Source: Rhizobium sp. Leaf453 (GTDB lineage: Bacteria > Pseudomonadota > Alphaproteobacteria > Rhizobiales > Rhizobiaceae). From it: a stretch of DNA of 64,000 bases. Below the pieces are notes generated by a model, which made no database searches, had not been told where the DNA came from, and was given only the letters and a program-made list of their open reading frames with translations. Location: the NCBI RefSeq assembly GCF_001425605.1, contig NZ_LMRG01000008.1:98068-162067 (forward strand), read 5' to 3'. This document shows, one piece after another, positions 31,983-40,935 of the stretch. Each line of letters opens with the position of its first letter. Position 1 is the stretch's first letter. The position numbers were made by a program, and so were the translations under genes.

Positions 31983-33131
31983 TCACCACTCGGCGACGCT
32001 GCCATCTTCATGACGCCAGACGGGATTGCGCCAGCGGTGGCCTTCCTTGGCCCGCTCGATGACATAGGCCTCGTTCACTTCGATGCCGAGACCGGGTCCC
32101 TGCGGGATGGAGACGAAGCCATCCTCGTAGCGGAACACTTCCTTGTTGGAGATATAGTCGAGGATGTCATTGCCCTTGTTATAGTGGATGCCGAGGCTCT
32201 GCTCCTGGATGAAAGCGTTGTAGCTGACGGCATCGACCTGCAGGCAGGCGGCAAGCGCGATCGGCCCGAGCGGGCAATGGGGCGCAAGCGCCACGTCATA
32301 GGCTTCCGCCATCGCCGCGATCTTGCGGCATTCGGTGATGCCGCCGGCATGGGAGAGGTCCGGCTGCAGGATATCGACATAACCGTCCGCCAGAACCGAC
32401 TTGAAATCCCAGCGTGAGTAGAGCCGTTCACCGAGCGCAATCGGCGTCGAGCAATGATTGGCGATTTCCTTCAGGGCTTCGCGGTTTTCCGAAAGCACCG
32501 GCTCCTCGATGAACATCAGCTTGAACTGCTCAAGTTCCTTGGCCAGAACCTTTGCCATCGGCCGATGCACGCGGCCATGGAAATCGACGCCGATGCCGAT
32601 ATGCGGACCGATCGCATCGCGAATGAGGCCAATGGTCTCGATGGCCTTATCCAGCTTCTCGTTGGTATCGACGATCTGCAGTTCCTCGCAACCATTGAGC
32701 TTGATGGCCTTGAAGCCGCGCGCGACGACATCACGGGCATTGTTGGCGACATCGCTCGGACGGTCGCCGCCGATCCAGCTGTAGACCTTGATCCGGTCAC
32801 GCACCTGCCCGCCCAGCAGCGAGTGGATCGGCTGGCCCAGCGCCTTGCCCTTGATGTCCCAGAGCGCCTGGTCGATGCCGGCCAGCGCCGACATGTGGAT
32901 GGCGCCGCCGCGATAGAAGCCGGCGCGGTACATGACCTGCCAGTGATCCTCGATCAGGAACGGGTCTTTGCCGATCAGATAGTCCTCAAGCTCGTGCACG
33001 GCGGCCTGAACCGTCAGCGCACGCCCTTCGACGACCGGCTCGCCCCAGCCGACGATGCCCTCATCGGTCTCGATCTTCAGGAACATCCAGCGCGGCGGGA
33101 CAATATAAGTGGTCAGCTTGGTGATTTTCAT
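31983..33131 (-). CDS. dgoD: D-galactonate dehydratase
   Basis: 382 residues, aligning by eye along the whole length with E. coli DgoD as I remember it. The start [20 protein letters not shown], the [16 protein letters not shown] and [10 protein letters not shown] metal-ligand strands, [18 protein letters not shown], the catalytic [14 protein letters not shown] and the terminal [10 protein letters not shown] are all kept. It dehydrates D-galactonate to 2-keto-3-deoxy-D-galactonate. It is second in the GntR-dgoD-SDR unit. The kinase and aldolase that would complete the DeLey-Doudoroff route are not in the window. Confidence 0.95.
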   Translation of the reverse strand: MKITKLTTYIVPPRWMFLKIETDEGIVGWGEPVVEGRALTVQAAVHELEDYLIGKDPFLIEDHWQVMYRAGFYRGGAIHMSALAGIDQALWDIKGKALGQPIHSLLGGQVRDRIKVYSWIGGDRPSDVANNARDVVARGFKAIKLNGCEELQIVDTNEKLDKAIETIGLIRDAIGPHIGIGVDFHGRVHRPMAKVLAKELEQFKLMFIEEPVLSENREALKEIANHCSTPIALGERLYSRWDFKSVLADGYVDILQPDLSHAGGITECRKIAAMAEAYDVALAPHCPLGPIALAACLQVDAVSYNAFIQEQSLGIHYNKGNDILDYISNKEVFRYEDGFVSIPQGPGLGIEVNEAYVIERAKEGHRWRNPVWRHEDGSVAEW

Positions 33132-33176
33132 GATGGAACTCGTGTTCGAAAAGAGAGTGCCGGGATTGTAGCCGGA

Positions 33177-33941
33177 TCATTCGCCTGCCGGCGCGGGATG
33201 TTTTTGCGCGGCAATAGCAATGTCGCGGGCGGCAACGTTGAGCATGCGGTTGGAACAGTCACGAGCCGCCGCCTTGTCGCGCATGCGCAGGGCTTCAACC
33301 AGTTGGCGATGGACTTCGACAGCCTCGTCGCGCCTCTCCACCACCTCGTTCGAGGCATGAAGAGAGAATTCCAGCGCTGCGCGAATGATGCTGGCGAGTT
33401 GCATGAAAACCTGATTGTGGCTCGCCTTCAAAAGTGCCGCGTGGAAGGCAACGTCGGCCTGGGTAAAGGCCTCAAGATCGCCTTCGGCATCGCGCATCAT
33501 CTCCCAGGCGCGCTCGATCTCGCCGACTTCCTGGGCCGTTGCCCGTTCTGCGGCAAACTCGGCAGCAAAAGGCTCGATGGCTCTGCGCGCATCGAGCACG
33601 CATGACAAGAGGTCGAGTTCGAAGATGCGTGGCCCGATCCATTCCAGCACCTGCTGGTCGAGGATATTCCATTCTTCCTTGGCGCAGACGACCGTGCCGA
33701 CACGCGAACGCCCACGCACGAGCCCTTTGGATTCGAGGATTTTCAGGGATTCGCGGATGACCGTGCGGCTGACGCCATAGCGAAGGCACAGCTCGTTTTC
33801 CGTCGGCAGGAAAGCGCCTGCAGGGAAGACATCGGCAAAGATGTCCGTGGCAATCGTGCGCGTCACGTTCTTCTGCACACGCGGCCGACGCACTGGCCCG
33901 CCGTCCTGCAATGCATCCACGCGCTCACCGTGTTCTGCCAT
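33177..33941 (-). CDS. GntR-family regulator, FCD subfamily (DgoR-like)
   Basis: 254 residues. The winged helix is FLPTENELCLRYGVSRTVIRESLKILESKGLVRGRSRVGTVV. The FCD domain contains VLDARRAIEPFAAEFAAERAT, VAFHAALLKASHNQVF and EVHRQLVEALRMRDKAAA. It is 45 bases upstream of dgoD and divergent from the araFGH-type operon across 196 bases. It likely represses both units and responds to a galactonate-like acid. GGGA lies upstream of the chosen ATG; a start four codons earlier is possible. Confidence 0.88.
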   Translation of the reverse strand: MAEHGERVDALQDGGPVRRPRVQKNVTRTIATDIFADVFPAGAFLPTENELCLRYGVSRTVIRESLKILESKGLVRGRSRVGTVVCAKEEWNILDQQVLEWIGPRIFELDLLSCVLDARRAIEPFAAEFAAERATAQEVGEIERAWEMMRDAEGDLEAFTQADVAFHAALLKASHNQVFMQLASIIRAALEFSLHASNEVVERRDEAVEVHRQLVEALRMRDKAAARDCSNRMLNVAARDIAIAAQKHPAPAGE

Positions 33942-34051
33942 TCTCCATCCCACTCCCGATGCGTCTGCAGCGATCCATAAACCGTTTCGCTTCCGATGGC
34001 GACGGTCAGATTCATATCAGACCCTTACCAATGTCAGACACAGATACACAA

Positions 34052-34098
34052 TTCATCATACAAAGACAATTGACCAATATGATGAAAGCCGATAAATA
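34052..34098 (+). promoter_or_regulatory. putative promoter and operator of the araFGH-type operon
   Basis: TTCATCATA at 34052-34060 and TATGATGAA at 34078-34086 form a 9-bp perfect inverted repeat centred on CAATTG. A -35-like TTGACC lies at 34070-34075 and a -10-like GATAAA at 34091-34096 (spacer 15, not ideal), so the right arm falls between them, a typical repressor position. Three TCAGA(C/T) words occur just upstream (34004-34040). Confidence 0.45.
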
Positions 34099-34137
34099 GG
34101 CATGACTGCAAACGCAGTTACTTTTGGGAGAGAGACA

Positions 34138-35121
34138 ATGGGTTTTATCAAGGCAGCCCTTTTGGCTGGCACCGTCGCCGTATTCGCCGCAACCTCCGCC
34201 TTCGCTGAAGACATCAAGATCGGCTTCGTCGTGAAGCAGGCCGAAGAGCCGTGGTTCCAGGACGAATGGAAGTTCGCCGAAGTCGCCGCCAAGGAGAAGG
34301 GCTTCACCCTCGTCAAGATCGGCGCCGAAGACGGCGAAAAGGTCCAGTCGGCCATCGACAACCTCGGCGCACAGGGCGCGCAGGGCTTCATCATCTGCAC
34401 GCCGGACGTCAAGCTTGGCCCCGGCATCGTCGCTAAGGCTGCCGCCAACGACCTCAAGGTCATGACCGTCGACGACCGCCTCGTGAATGCCGATGGCAGC
34501 CCAATCGAAGACGTGCCGCATATGGGTATTTCCGCCACCAAGATCGGCGAAGCCGTCGGCCAGACGATCGTCGACGAGATCAAGAAGCGCGGCTGGGACA
34601 TGAAGGATGTCGGCGCGATCCGCGTTTCCTACGACCAGCTGCCGACCGCCGTCGACCGTGTCGAAGGCGCGCTCTCGGTACTGAAGGCCGCCGGTTTCCC
34701 GGAAGCCAACATTTTCGACGCTCCGCAGGCCAAGACCGACACAGAAGCCGCCCTGAACGCTGCAACCGTCGTTCTCAACAAGAACGCTGGCATCAAGCAC
34801 TGGGTAGCCGTTGGCCTCAATGACGAAGCGGTTCTGGGCGCTGTTCGCGCAACCGAAACCGTCGGCATCGCCGCCGACAGCATGATCGGCGTCGGCATCG
34901 GCGGTGCGGATTCGGCCATTAACGAGTTCAAGAAGCCAGCTGCCACCGGCTTCTTCGGCACCGTGATCATCTCGCCGAAGCGCCATGGTTATGAAACCGC
35001 GCTCAACATGTATGACTGGGTTGCCAACGGCAAGGAGCCGGAAAAGCTGATACTGACCGCCGGTCAGGTCGCCCTGCGCGACAACTATGAGACGGTTCGC
35101 AAGGACCTCGGTATCGAATAA
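34138..35121 (+). CDS. araF: sugar ABC transporter substrate-binding protein, AraF-like
   Basis: 327 residues with a signal peptide (GFIKAALLAGTVAVFAATSAFA, cut before EDIKIG). The mature start IKIGFVVKQAEEPWFQDEWK, then GAQGFIICTPDVKLGPGIVAKA and HWVAVGLNDEAVLGAVRATE match the L-arabinose-binding protein of E. coli as I recall it. AraF also binds D-galactose and D-fucose. GGGAG precedes the ATG. It is the first gene of an araF-araG-araH-mutarotase operon divergent from dgoD, which makes D-galactose and L-arabinose the natural candidates. Confidence 0.88.
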   Translation: MGFIKAALLAGTVAVFAATSAFAEDIKIGFVVKQAEEPWFQDEWKFAEVAAKEKGFTLVKIGAEDGEKVQSAIDNLGAQGAQGFIICTPDVKLGPGIVAKAAANDLKVMTVDDRLVNADGSPIEDVPHMGISATKIGEAVGQTIVDEIKKRGWDMKDVGAIRVSYDQLPTAVDRVEGALSVLKAAGFPEANIFDAPQAKTDTEAALNAATVVLNKNAGIKHWVAVGLNDEAVLGAVRATETVGIAADSMIGVGIGGADSAINEFKKPAATGFFGTVIISPKRHGYETALNMYDWVANGKEPEKLILTAGQVALRDNYETVRKDLGIE

Positions 35122-35167
35122 TCATCCTTCCGGGGATCAATTCGCCTGGCGGCACTAGAGTTTGTCA

Positions 35168-35192
35168 GGGAAAAGTGGAAACCGGTTTTCCC
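35168..35192. repeat. short rhizobial-type intergenic repeat
   Basis: GGGAAAA and TTTTCCC flank GTGGAAACCGG. The run AAAAGTGGAAACCGGTTTTC is a short motif I recognise as recurring between genes in Rhizobiaceae. The single copy here lies in the araF-araG gap. Confidence 0.55.
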
Positions 35193-35218
35193 GAAAAGAC
35201 AAACGAAAACAAAGAAAT

Positions 35219-35259
35219 CTGGAGTCTGTCTGGTTCAATATGAACCTGACAGACTCCAG
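35219..35259 (+). other. strong stem-loop between araF and araG
   Basis: Bases 35219-35237 pair with 35241-35259 over 19 positions with one mismatch and a 3-base loop (arms begin CTGGAGTCTGTC and end GACAGACTCCAG). There is no T-run after it. It probably stabilises the araF message or limits read-through, giving more binding protein than ATPase and permease. Confidence 0.8.
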
Positions 35260-35287
35260 TCGCCGGGTTCCCTTGCGGGGTGGAGCT

Positions 35288-36820
35288 ATGCAGGACTTTC
35301 TCGAATTCAAAGCGATATCCAAGGGATATCCCGGCGTGCAGGCGCTTGCCGATGTTTCCTTCTCGGTGAGGAAGGGTACCGTCCACGGCCTCATGGGCGA
35401 AAACGGTGCGGGCAAATCGACGCTCATCCGCGTGCTTTCCGGTGACCAGTCCGCCGATGCCGGCGACATCCTGATCGATGGCAAGGCGCAGCATTACCGA
35501 TCGGTGCGGGATGCCTTCGACGCAGGTGTCATCGTTATCCACCAGGAGCTCCAGCTCGTTCCCGAACTGACCGTCGCCGAAAACCTTTGGCTTGGCCGCT
35601 TTCCCGGCAAGGCCGGTGTCATCGATCGTGGCCAGCTCATCCGCGTGGTGAAAGAAAAGCTGGCCGAGATCGGCATTGATATCGATCCCGCCGCCAAGGT
35701 CGCCTCCCTTTCCATCGGCGAGCGTCAAATGGTCGAGATCGCCAAAGCCGTCATGGCTGATGCTCGCGTTATCGCGCTCGACGAACCGACCTCATCGCTC
35801 TCTTCGCGCGAAAGCGAAATCCTGTTTGCACTGATCGACCGGCTGCGGGCGCAGGGCAAGGTCATCCTGTACGTTTCTCACCGCCTCGACGAAATTTTCC
35901 GGCTCTGCGACAGCCTGACCGTGCTGCGTGACGGCAAGCTTGCCGCGCACCATCCGGAAATCGCCAAGACCACCCGCGAGCAGATCATCGCCGAAATGGT
36001 CGGTCGTGAAATCGCCAATATCTGGGGTTTTCGCCCGCGCGAACAGGCTGCAGTGCGGCTTGAGGTCAAGGACCTGGCCGGTCGCAAGCTGCCGAGTCCG
36101 ATCAGTTTTTCCGTGCGGCAGGGCGAAATTCTCGGTTTCTTCGGCCTCATCGGCGCCGGCCGCAGCGAGATGACCCGCCTCGTTTATGGCGCGGACAGCC
36201 GCTCACAGGGCAACGTCAGTGTCGATGGCCAGACAGTCGCTGCCGACAGCCCGCCGCATGCCATTCGCGCCGGCATCGTGCTCTGCCCGGAAGACCGAAA
36301 ATTCGATGGCATCATTCAGGGCCGCAATATCGAGGAGAACATGGCGATCTCCTCGCGCCGCCATTTCTCGCCCTTCGGCATTCTGCAGCCGAAGAAGGAA
36401 GCCGAGCTTGCCGATCGCTTCATTGCCAAGCTGCGCGTGCGCACCCCGTCCCGCAAGCAGGAAATCGTCAATCTCTCCGGCGGCAACCAGCAGAAGGTCA
36501 TTCTCGGCCGCTGGCTTTCCGAACAGGGCGTGAAGGTCCTGATCATCGACGAGCCGACCCGTGGCATCGATGTCGGCGCCAAGTCGGAAATCTATGAAAT
36601 CCTCTATGAACTCGCCGGTCAGGGCATGGCGATCGTCGTCATTTCCAGCGAACTGCCGGAGGTGATGGGCATCACCGACCGCATCATGGTCATGTGCCAG
36701 GGACGGGTGGCCGCCGATATCCAGCGCGCCGATTTCGACGAACGCCGTATCCTCGCCGCCGCCCTTCCCGATGTTTCCTCCGCAGGCGAACTTCCCAACC
36801 AACAGGTCCAGTCGCGATGA
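35288..36820 (+). CDS. araG: sugar ABC transporter ATP-binding protein, AraG-like
   Basis: 510 residues with two fused ATPase domains, as in AraG, RbsA and MglA. Domain 1 has Walker A GENGAGKST, signature LSIGERQMVEIAKA and Walker B VIALDEPTSSL. Domain 2 has the weaker GLIGAGRSEMTR, signature NLSGGNQQKVILGRWL and Walker B VLIIDEPTRGID. The first ATG in coding context has GGAG upstream. Its last codon overlaps the araH start (ATGA). Confidence 0.93.
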   Translation: MQDFLEFKAISKGYPGVQALADVSFSVRKGTVHGLMGENGAGKSTLIRVLSGDQSADAGDILIDGKAQHYRSVRDAFDAGVIVIHQELQLVPELTVAENLWLGRFPGKAGVIDRGQLIRVVKEKLAEIGIDIDPAAKVASLSIGERQMVEIAKAVMADARVIALDEPTSSLSSRESEILFALIDRLRAQGKVILYVSHRLDEIFRLCDSLTVLRDGKLAAHHPEIAKTTREQIIAEMVGREIANIWGFRPREQAAVRLEVKDLAGRKLPSPISFSVRQGEILGFFGLIGAGRSEMTRLVYGADSRSQGNVSVDGQTVAADSPPHAIRAGIVLCPEDRKFDGIIQGRNIEENMAISSRRHFSPFGILQPKKEAELADRFIAKLRVRTPSRKQEIVNLSGGNQQKVILGRWLSEQGVKVLIIDEPTRGIDVGAKSEIYEILYELAGQGMAIVVISSELPEVMGITDRIMVMCQGRVAADIQRADFDERRILAAALPDVSSAGELPNQQVQSR

Positions 36821-37767
36821 CGTCTCTCAAAAAACTCCTCCTCGGCGAGCAAGGCCTCGTCGTGATATTCGCCATCGCCTTTGCCATCGTGGCGCTGACG
36901 GTTCCGAACTTCCTGACCGAGCGTAACATGCTGGGCCTGTTGCAGTCCGTCGTCACCATCGGCATCGTTGCCTGCACGATGATGTTCTGCCTTGCATCAC
37001 GCGATTTCGACCTTTCGGTCGGCTCGACGGTTGCCTTTTCCGGCATGGTCGCGGTCATGACTTCGAATGCCTCGGGCTCGATCATCGTCGGTCTGATCGC
37101 AGCCCTTCTCTGCGGCGGTGGCGTCGGCCTCGTCAACGGCGTGGTCATCGCCCGCTTCCGCATCAATGCACTGATCACCACGCTCGCCACCATGCAGATC
37201 GTGCGCGGCCTTGCGCTGATCGCCTCGGATGGCCGCGCTGTCGGCATCAACGACCCCGGCTTCTACCAGCTTGCCCTGTCGAAATTCCTCGGCATCCCGA
37301 CGCCGATCTGGGTGATGGCCATCTTCTTCATCATCTTCGGCTTCGTCTTGAACCGCACCGTCTTCGGCAAGAACACGCTGGCGATCGGCGGCAATCCGGA
37401 GGCCTCTCGCCTTGCCGGCGTCAACGTCTCCAACATGCGTATCTGGATCTTCGCGCTGCAGGGTCTCGTCTGTGCCGTCGCCGGTGTGCTGCTTGCCTCG
37501 CGCATCACCTCGGGTCAGCCGAATGCCGCTACGGGACTTGAACTCTCGGTCATCTCGGCCTGCGTTCTGGGTGGCGTATCGCTGGCCGGCGGTCGGGCCG
37601 CCATGACGGGCGTCATCGTCGGCGTGCTGATCATGGGCATCGCAGAAAACGTCATGAACCTGCTGAATATCCAGGCCTTTTACCAGTATGTCGTGCGCGG
37701 CCTGATCCTGTTGCTTGCCGTGCTGCTCGACAACCTGCGCTCGGCGGCGGCCGGCCGGCGTAGCTGA
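36817..37767 (+). CDS. araH: sugar ABC transporter permease, AraH-like
   Basis: 316 residues with about eight to ten hydrophobic helices. Family motifs are SRDFDLSVGSTVAFSGMVAV, GLVNGVVIARFRINALITTLATMQIVRG and GGNPEASRLAGVNV, ending with ACVLGGVSLAGGRAAMTGVIVG. It forms the homodimeric channel for AraFG. The start overlaps araG by four bases and the mutarotase ATG follows its stop by four bases. Confidence 0.92.
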   Translation: MTSLKKLLLGEQGLVVIFAIAFAIVALTVPNFLTERNMLGLLQSVVTIGIVACTMMFCLASRDFDLSVGSTVAFSGMVAVMTSNASGSIIVGLIAALLCGGGVGLVNGVVIARFRINALITTLATMQIVRGLALIASDGRAVGINDPGFYQLALSKFLGIPTPIWVMAIFFIIFGFVLNRTVFGKNTLAIGGNPEASRLAGVNVSNMRIWIFALQGLVCAVAGVLLASRITSGQPNAATGLELSVISACVLGGVSLAGGRAAMTGVIVGVLIMGIAENVMNLLNIQAFYQYVVRGLILLLAVLLDNLRSAAAGRRS

Positions 37768-37771
37768 CGTC

Positions 37772-38659
37772 ATGACAGGAGATGTCATCCGCCTCGAAAA
37801 AGGCGGGCTCGTGATCGATGTGAGCCCGCTCGGCGGATCCATCCTGTCCGCGAACTGGCATGGCATGCCCTTCCTGAAACCGGTGGCATCGCCGGGTCTC
37901 GCATCGCAGGTGTTTGGCGCGGAAGCCTGCTTTCCGCTCATTCCCTTCGGCAATCGCATCGAAAACAACCGGTTTCATTTCGAGGGGCAGGACCATGTCC
38001 TGCAGCCAAACACCGCCGATCCGCTTGTTCTGCATGGGGACGGATGGCTGCAGGGATGGGAAATCCTGAAACAGGCGCCGGACGGAATTGTCTTCCGCTA
38101 CGTCCACGACCTGAACGAAGGTTCCCCTTTTGCCTATGAGGCCATCCAGGCCATCGATATTTGCAACGACAGCTTGAGCCTGTCGCTGACGATCACCAAC
38201 AAGGCGACACGGCGACTGCCCTATGGGCTCGGCTTCCACCCCTACTTTCCGCGGACCCCGGCGACACGGCTGTTTGCCAATGTGAAACGCTATTGGTCCG
38301 AGCGCGAAAACCACCTTCCGGGAGAAGCCGGTCCACTGCCGACCGATCTCGACTTCCCCAACGGCACGACACTGCCCGGGCGGTGGCTGAACAACGCCTT
38401 CGCCGGCTGGGACGGAAAGGCACGGATCGAATGGCCGGAAATCGGGATGGCTTTGTCGCTGGAGGCCGACGCAATTTTCGGCCATTTCGTTCTTTATTCG
38501 CCATCGGAAGACGGCGAGTTTTTCTGCCTCGAGCCGATGAGCCACCTCCCGAATGCCCACGCAATGGAGCGTTTCGAAGGGCTTGTCACGCTCGATCCGG
38601 GTCAACAACTAGGCGGCCGGATGACGTTGCGCCTTGTTAAGCCAGCCCACTCCCGTTGA
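37772..38659 (+). CDS. aldose 1-epimerase (mutarotase)
   Basis: 295 residues of the galactose-mutarotase fold. Recognisable elements are ACFPLIPFGNRIENNRF (substrate arginine), VLHGDGWLQGWEI with a catalytic histidine, LPYGLGFHPYFPR with the second histidine, and FFCLEPMSHLPNA with the glutamate base. It interconverts alpha and beta sugar anomers so the C1 dehydrogenase can act. It is the last gene of the ara-type operon. Its last 23 bases overlap the end of the convergent AraC-family gene. Confidence 0.85.
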   Translation: MTGDVIRLEKGGLVIDVSPLGGSILSANWHGMPFLKPVASPGLASQVFGAEACFPLIPFGNRIENNRFHFEGQDHVLQPNTADPLVLHGDGWLQGWEILKQAPDGIVFRYVHDLNEGSPFAYEAIQAIDICNDSLSLSLTITNKATRRLPYGLGFHPYFPRTPATRLFANVKRYWSERENHLPGEAGPLPTDLDFPNGTTLPGRWLNNAFAGWDGKARIEWPEIGMALSLEADAIFGHFVLYSPSEDGEFFCLEPMSHLPNAHAMERFEGLVTLDPGQQLGGRMTLRLVKPAHSR

Positions 38660-39575
38660 CCGTCCGGCTGTCGCGAGAACGGCTGGGCGATGCGCCGATG
38701 ACACGCTTGAAGGCCCGGCTGAAAGATGCCTCGGATTCGTAGCCGAGACGCTCGGCAATCGTGGCCACCCGCTGCCCCTCCCGAAGCCACTGATGGGCTT
38801 GGTGCATGCGCATTTTGGCGACATAGCGGGCCGGCGTCTCGCCGACCACTGTGGCGAACCTCTCAGCGAAGGCGGACCGGGACGCTCCCATGTGGCGCGC
38901 GAGTTCGCCGACACTCCAGTCATAGGCAGGATCGAGATGAATGGCGGCAAGCACGCGGCCAACATCAGGATTGCGCACGGCGGCCAGCCAGCCCGTTGAA
39001 TCGCCGCAGCCATGTTCGACCCAGGTCCTTATGATCGTTGCGGTGAGAACATCGGCGAGGCGTGAAAGGATGCCGCCAGCCCCGACGCGGTTCATCTCTG
39101 CCTCCCGCGTCATCGCATCGAGCAGAAGCGGGATCGTCGGCTCGCTCCCCGCCAAATCGCCCGTCCGCATGACATCCGGCATCAATTCCAGCAGCGGATG
39201 CCGTTTGTCGACGTTGAAACGCATCACGGCGAAGAATAGCAGGTTTCTGCTGTCCGGGCAGGGACATTGCAGATCGATGATGCCATCGCAGAGGCGCTTG
39301 CGGGTCATGCAGTCCACGGAGATTGGCGGAACACCCGGCTGGCTGGCCAGGACATGCGCATCGCCGCGCGGCAGGAGGACGGCGTCGCCGGGATGCATTT
39401 CCATCCACTCACCGGAAGGCGATTGCAGGAAGGCATGTCCGGCCGCCAGAAAATGAAACCGCGCCTCGGCCTGCGCCGGATAGGATGTCGCCCATGGTGC
39501 AGACGGCTGACAGCGACCATATTCGACACCGTCCAGCCTCAAGCCGCGCAACATCTCGGTCAGTGGATCGTTCAT
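38637..39575 (-). CDS. AraC-family regulator with N-terminal cupin domain
   Basis: 312 residues. The N-terminal half is a cupin_6-type domain (RFHFLAAGHAFLQSPSGEWMEMHPGDAVLLPRG). The C-terminal half carries two HTHs: WSVGELARHMGASRSAFAERFATVVGETPARYV and RVATIAERLGYESEASFSRAFKRVIGASPSRSR. Several cysteines (RKRLCDGIIDLQCPCPDSRN) lie in the linker, as in the RclR-type redox-sensing group. It is divergent from an MFS gene with a 108-base gap and likely activates it. Induction by reactive chlorine or electrophiles is a possibility suggested only by the cysteines. Confidence 0.85.
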   Translation of the reverse strand: MNDPLTEMLRGLRLDGVEYGRCQPSAPWATSYPAQAEARFHFLAAGHAFLQSPSGEWMEMHPGDAVLLPRGDAHVLASQPGVPPISVDCMTRKRLCDGIIDLQCPCPDSRNLLFFAVMRFNVDKRHPLLELMPDVMRTGDLAGSEPTIPLLLDAMTREAEMNRVGAGGILSRLADVLTATIIRTWVEHGCGDSTGWLAAVRNPDVGRVLAAIHLDPAYDWSVGELARHMGASRSAFAERFATVVGETPARYVAKMRMHQAHQWLREGQRVATIAERLGYESEASFSRAFKRVIGASPSRSRDSRTVNGSGLA

Positions 39576-39683
39576 CTGGAAATCCGATCATTTGGACGAA
39601 TCGTCATGTCTTATGGATTTTTCAGCATAGAAACACCAGGGCGCTCCGTCTAGCCTTTCTATCCAAAATGATGGAGTCAGCAG

Positions 39684-40886
39684 ATGAATGACAAACAACC
39701 AACCGGCTTTCTCGACGATGACGCACGGCCGTTCTGGGCCGGCGTGATTTCTCTTTCTCTCGGAGTCTTCGGACTGGTCACGGCAGAATTTCTGCCGGCA
39801 AGCCTGCTGACGCCGATGTCGCACGACCTTGGCGTCAGCATCGGCGCGGCCGGACAATCCGTCACCATGACCGCAGTCGTCGGTGCCATTGCCGGCCCTG
39901 CCGTGGTGGTCGCGACCAGCCGCTTCGACCGGCGCTATACGCTTCTGGGGTTGACCGCGCTTCTGATCCTGTCGAGCGCACTCGCTGCGCTGTCCAGTGG
40001 AATGTCCATGTTGCTTTTGTCGCGCGCCCTGCTCGGCATCGGTCTTGGTGGTTTCTGGGCCATGTCGCTTGCATTGGCCATGCGACTGGTGCCTGAACGA
40101 CTGATGCCTCGCGCGATGGCCATCATCATGGGCGGTGTTTCGGCAGCGACTGTCTGCGCGGCACCGGTCGGTGCCTGGGTGGGTGAATTGATGGGCTGGC
40201 GATCGGCCTTTGTCATCACCGGGGTTCTCGGCGTTGTGGCCCTTCTTGCCCAGGCCCTGACGCTTCCAGCCATGCCGTCTACCGGCAGTTCCAACCTCGG
40301 CACGATGGCGACCGTGCTTCGCCGGCCGGTCATCCGCATCGGGCTCTTGACGATCCTGCTTGTCGTGGCCGGGCATTTCGCTGGCTTTACCTTCATCCGG
40401 CCGTTCCTTGAGGATGTGCCGCATTTCGGCGTGGAAGGCGTATCGGGCACACTGCTGGCTTTCGGGATCGGCGGCTTCTTCGGAAACTTCTTCGGCGGCT
40501 TCGTTTCCGAGCGCAACACGGCCTTGTCGATCACGCTTGCTGCCGCCGGCATCGCCATCGCTGCCTTTGTCCTGAGCTTCGCAGGCGCCTCGCCGGTGAT
40601 CGCCACCGTAGCGACCACTTTCTGGGGCTTCGCGTTCGGCGCTCTTCCGGTCAGCGTCCAAAGCTTCGTGACCCAGGCCGCATCTGACGAGCCCGAGAGC
40701 GCAGGCGCGTTGACGCTCACCACCTTCCAGGTCGCCATCTCAAGCGGCGCGGTGTTCGGCGGCCTGATCGTCGGCCCTCACGGTCCGGCTGGCGTTCTCG
40801 CCTTTGCCGGATTGTCTGCCCTCCTTGGCGCAGCCCTGATCGGCTTTGCTGGTCGCACGCGGCTCGCGGACCCGGCGGAAGCCTGA
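39684..40886 (+). CDS. MFS transporter, drug/sugar efflux type
   Basis: 400 residues with twelve hydrophobic helices. It starts FWAGVISLSLGVFGLVTAEFLPASLLTPM, the pattern of the AraJ/NepI/YdhP-type DHA1 efflux group, and has the loop RFDRRYTLLGLTALLILSSALAALSSGM and RALLGIGLGGFWAMSLALAMRLVPE. It is regulated by the divergent AraC-family gene, a common arrangement for efflux pumps. A hairpin ends it. The substrate is unknown. Confidence 0.85.
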   Translation: MNDKQPTGFLDDDARPFWAGVISLSLGVFGLVTAEFLPASLLTPMSHDLGVSIGAAGQSVTMTAVVGAIAGPAVVVATSRFDRRYTLLGLTALLILSSALAALSSGMSMLLLSRALLGIGLGGFWAMSLALAMRLVPERLMPRAMAIIMGGVSAATVCAAPVGAWVGELMGWRSAFVITGVLGVVALLAQALTLPAMPSTGSSNLGTMATVLRRPVIRIGLLTILLVVAGHFAGFTFIRPFLEDVPHFGVEGVSGTLLAFGIGGFFGNFFGGFVSERNTALSITLAAAGIAIAAFVLSFAGASPVIATVATTFWGFAFGALPVSVQSFVTQAASDEPESAGALTLTTFQVAISSGAVFGGLIVGPHGPAGVLAFAGLSALLGAALIGFAGRTRLADPAEA

Positions 40887-40914
40887 AACACCCAGGCTCT
40901 TTGCCTTGGTCCGG

Positions 40915-40935
40915 GGCAGGCCTAACAGGCCTGCC
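40915..40935. terminator. terminator hairpin between convergent MFS and GGDEF-EAL genes
   Basis: GGCAGGCC pairs with GGCCTGCC around a 5-base loop, directly next to the GGDEF-EAL stop codon. There is no strong T-run on either side. Confidence 0.6.

Noticed and set aside
38637..38659. The 23-base overlap of the mutarotase and AraC-family genes as a frameshift or annotation error
   Set aside because: Both C-termini look natural and the genes are convergent, so a tail-to-tail overlap is acceptable.
39588..40661. A 357-codon frame antisense to the MFS transporter, and similar long shadows at 7836-8924, 26848-27954 and 32454-33605
   Set aside because: Extremely polar or His/Arg/Asp-rich translations opposite clear membrane proteins or enzymes; no start signals.
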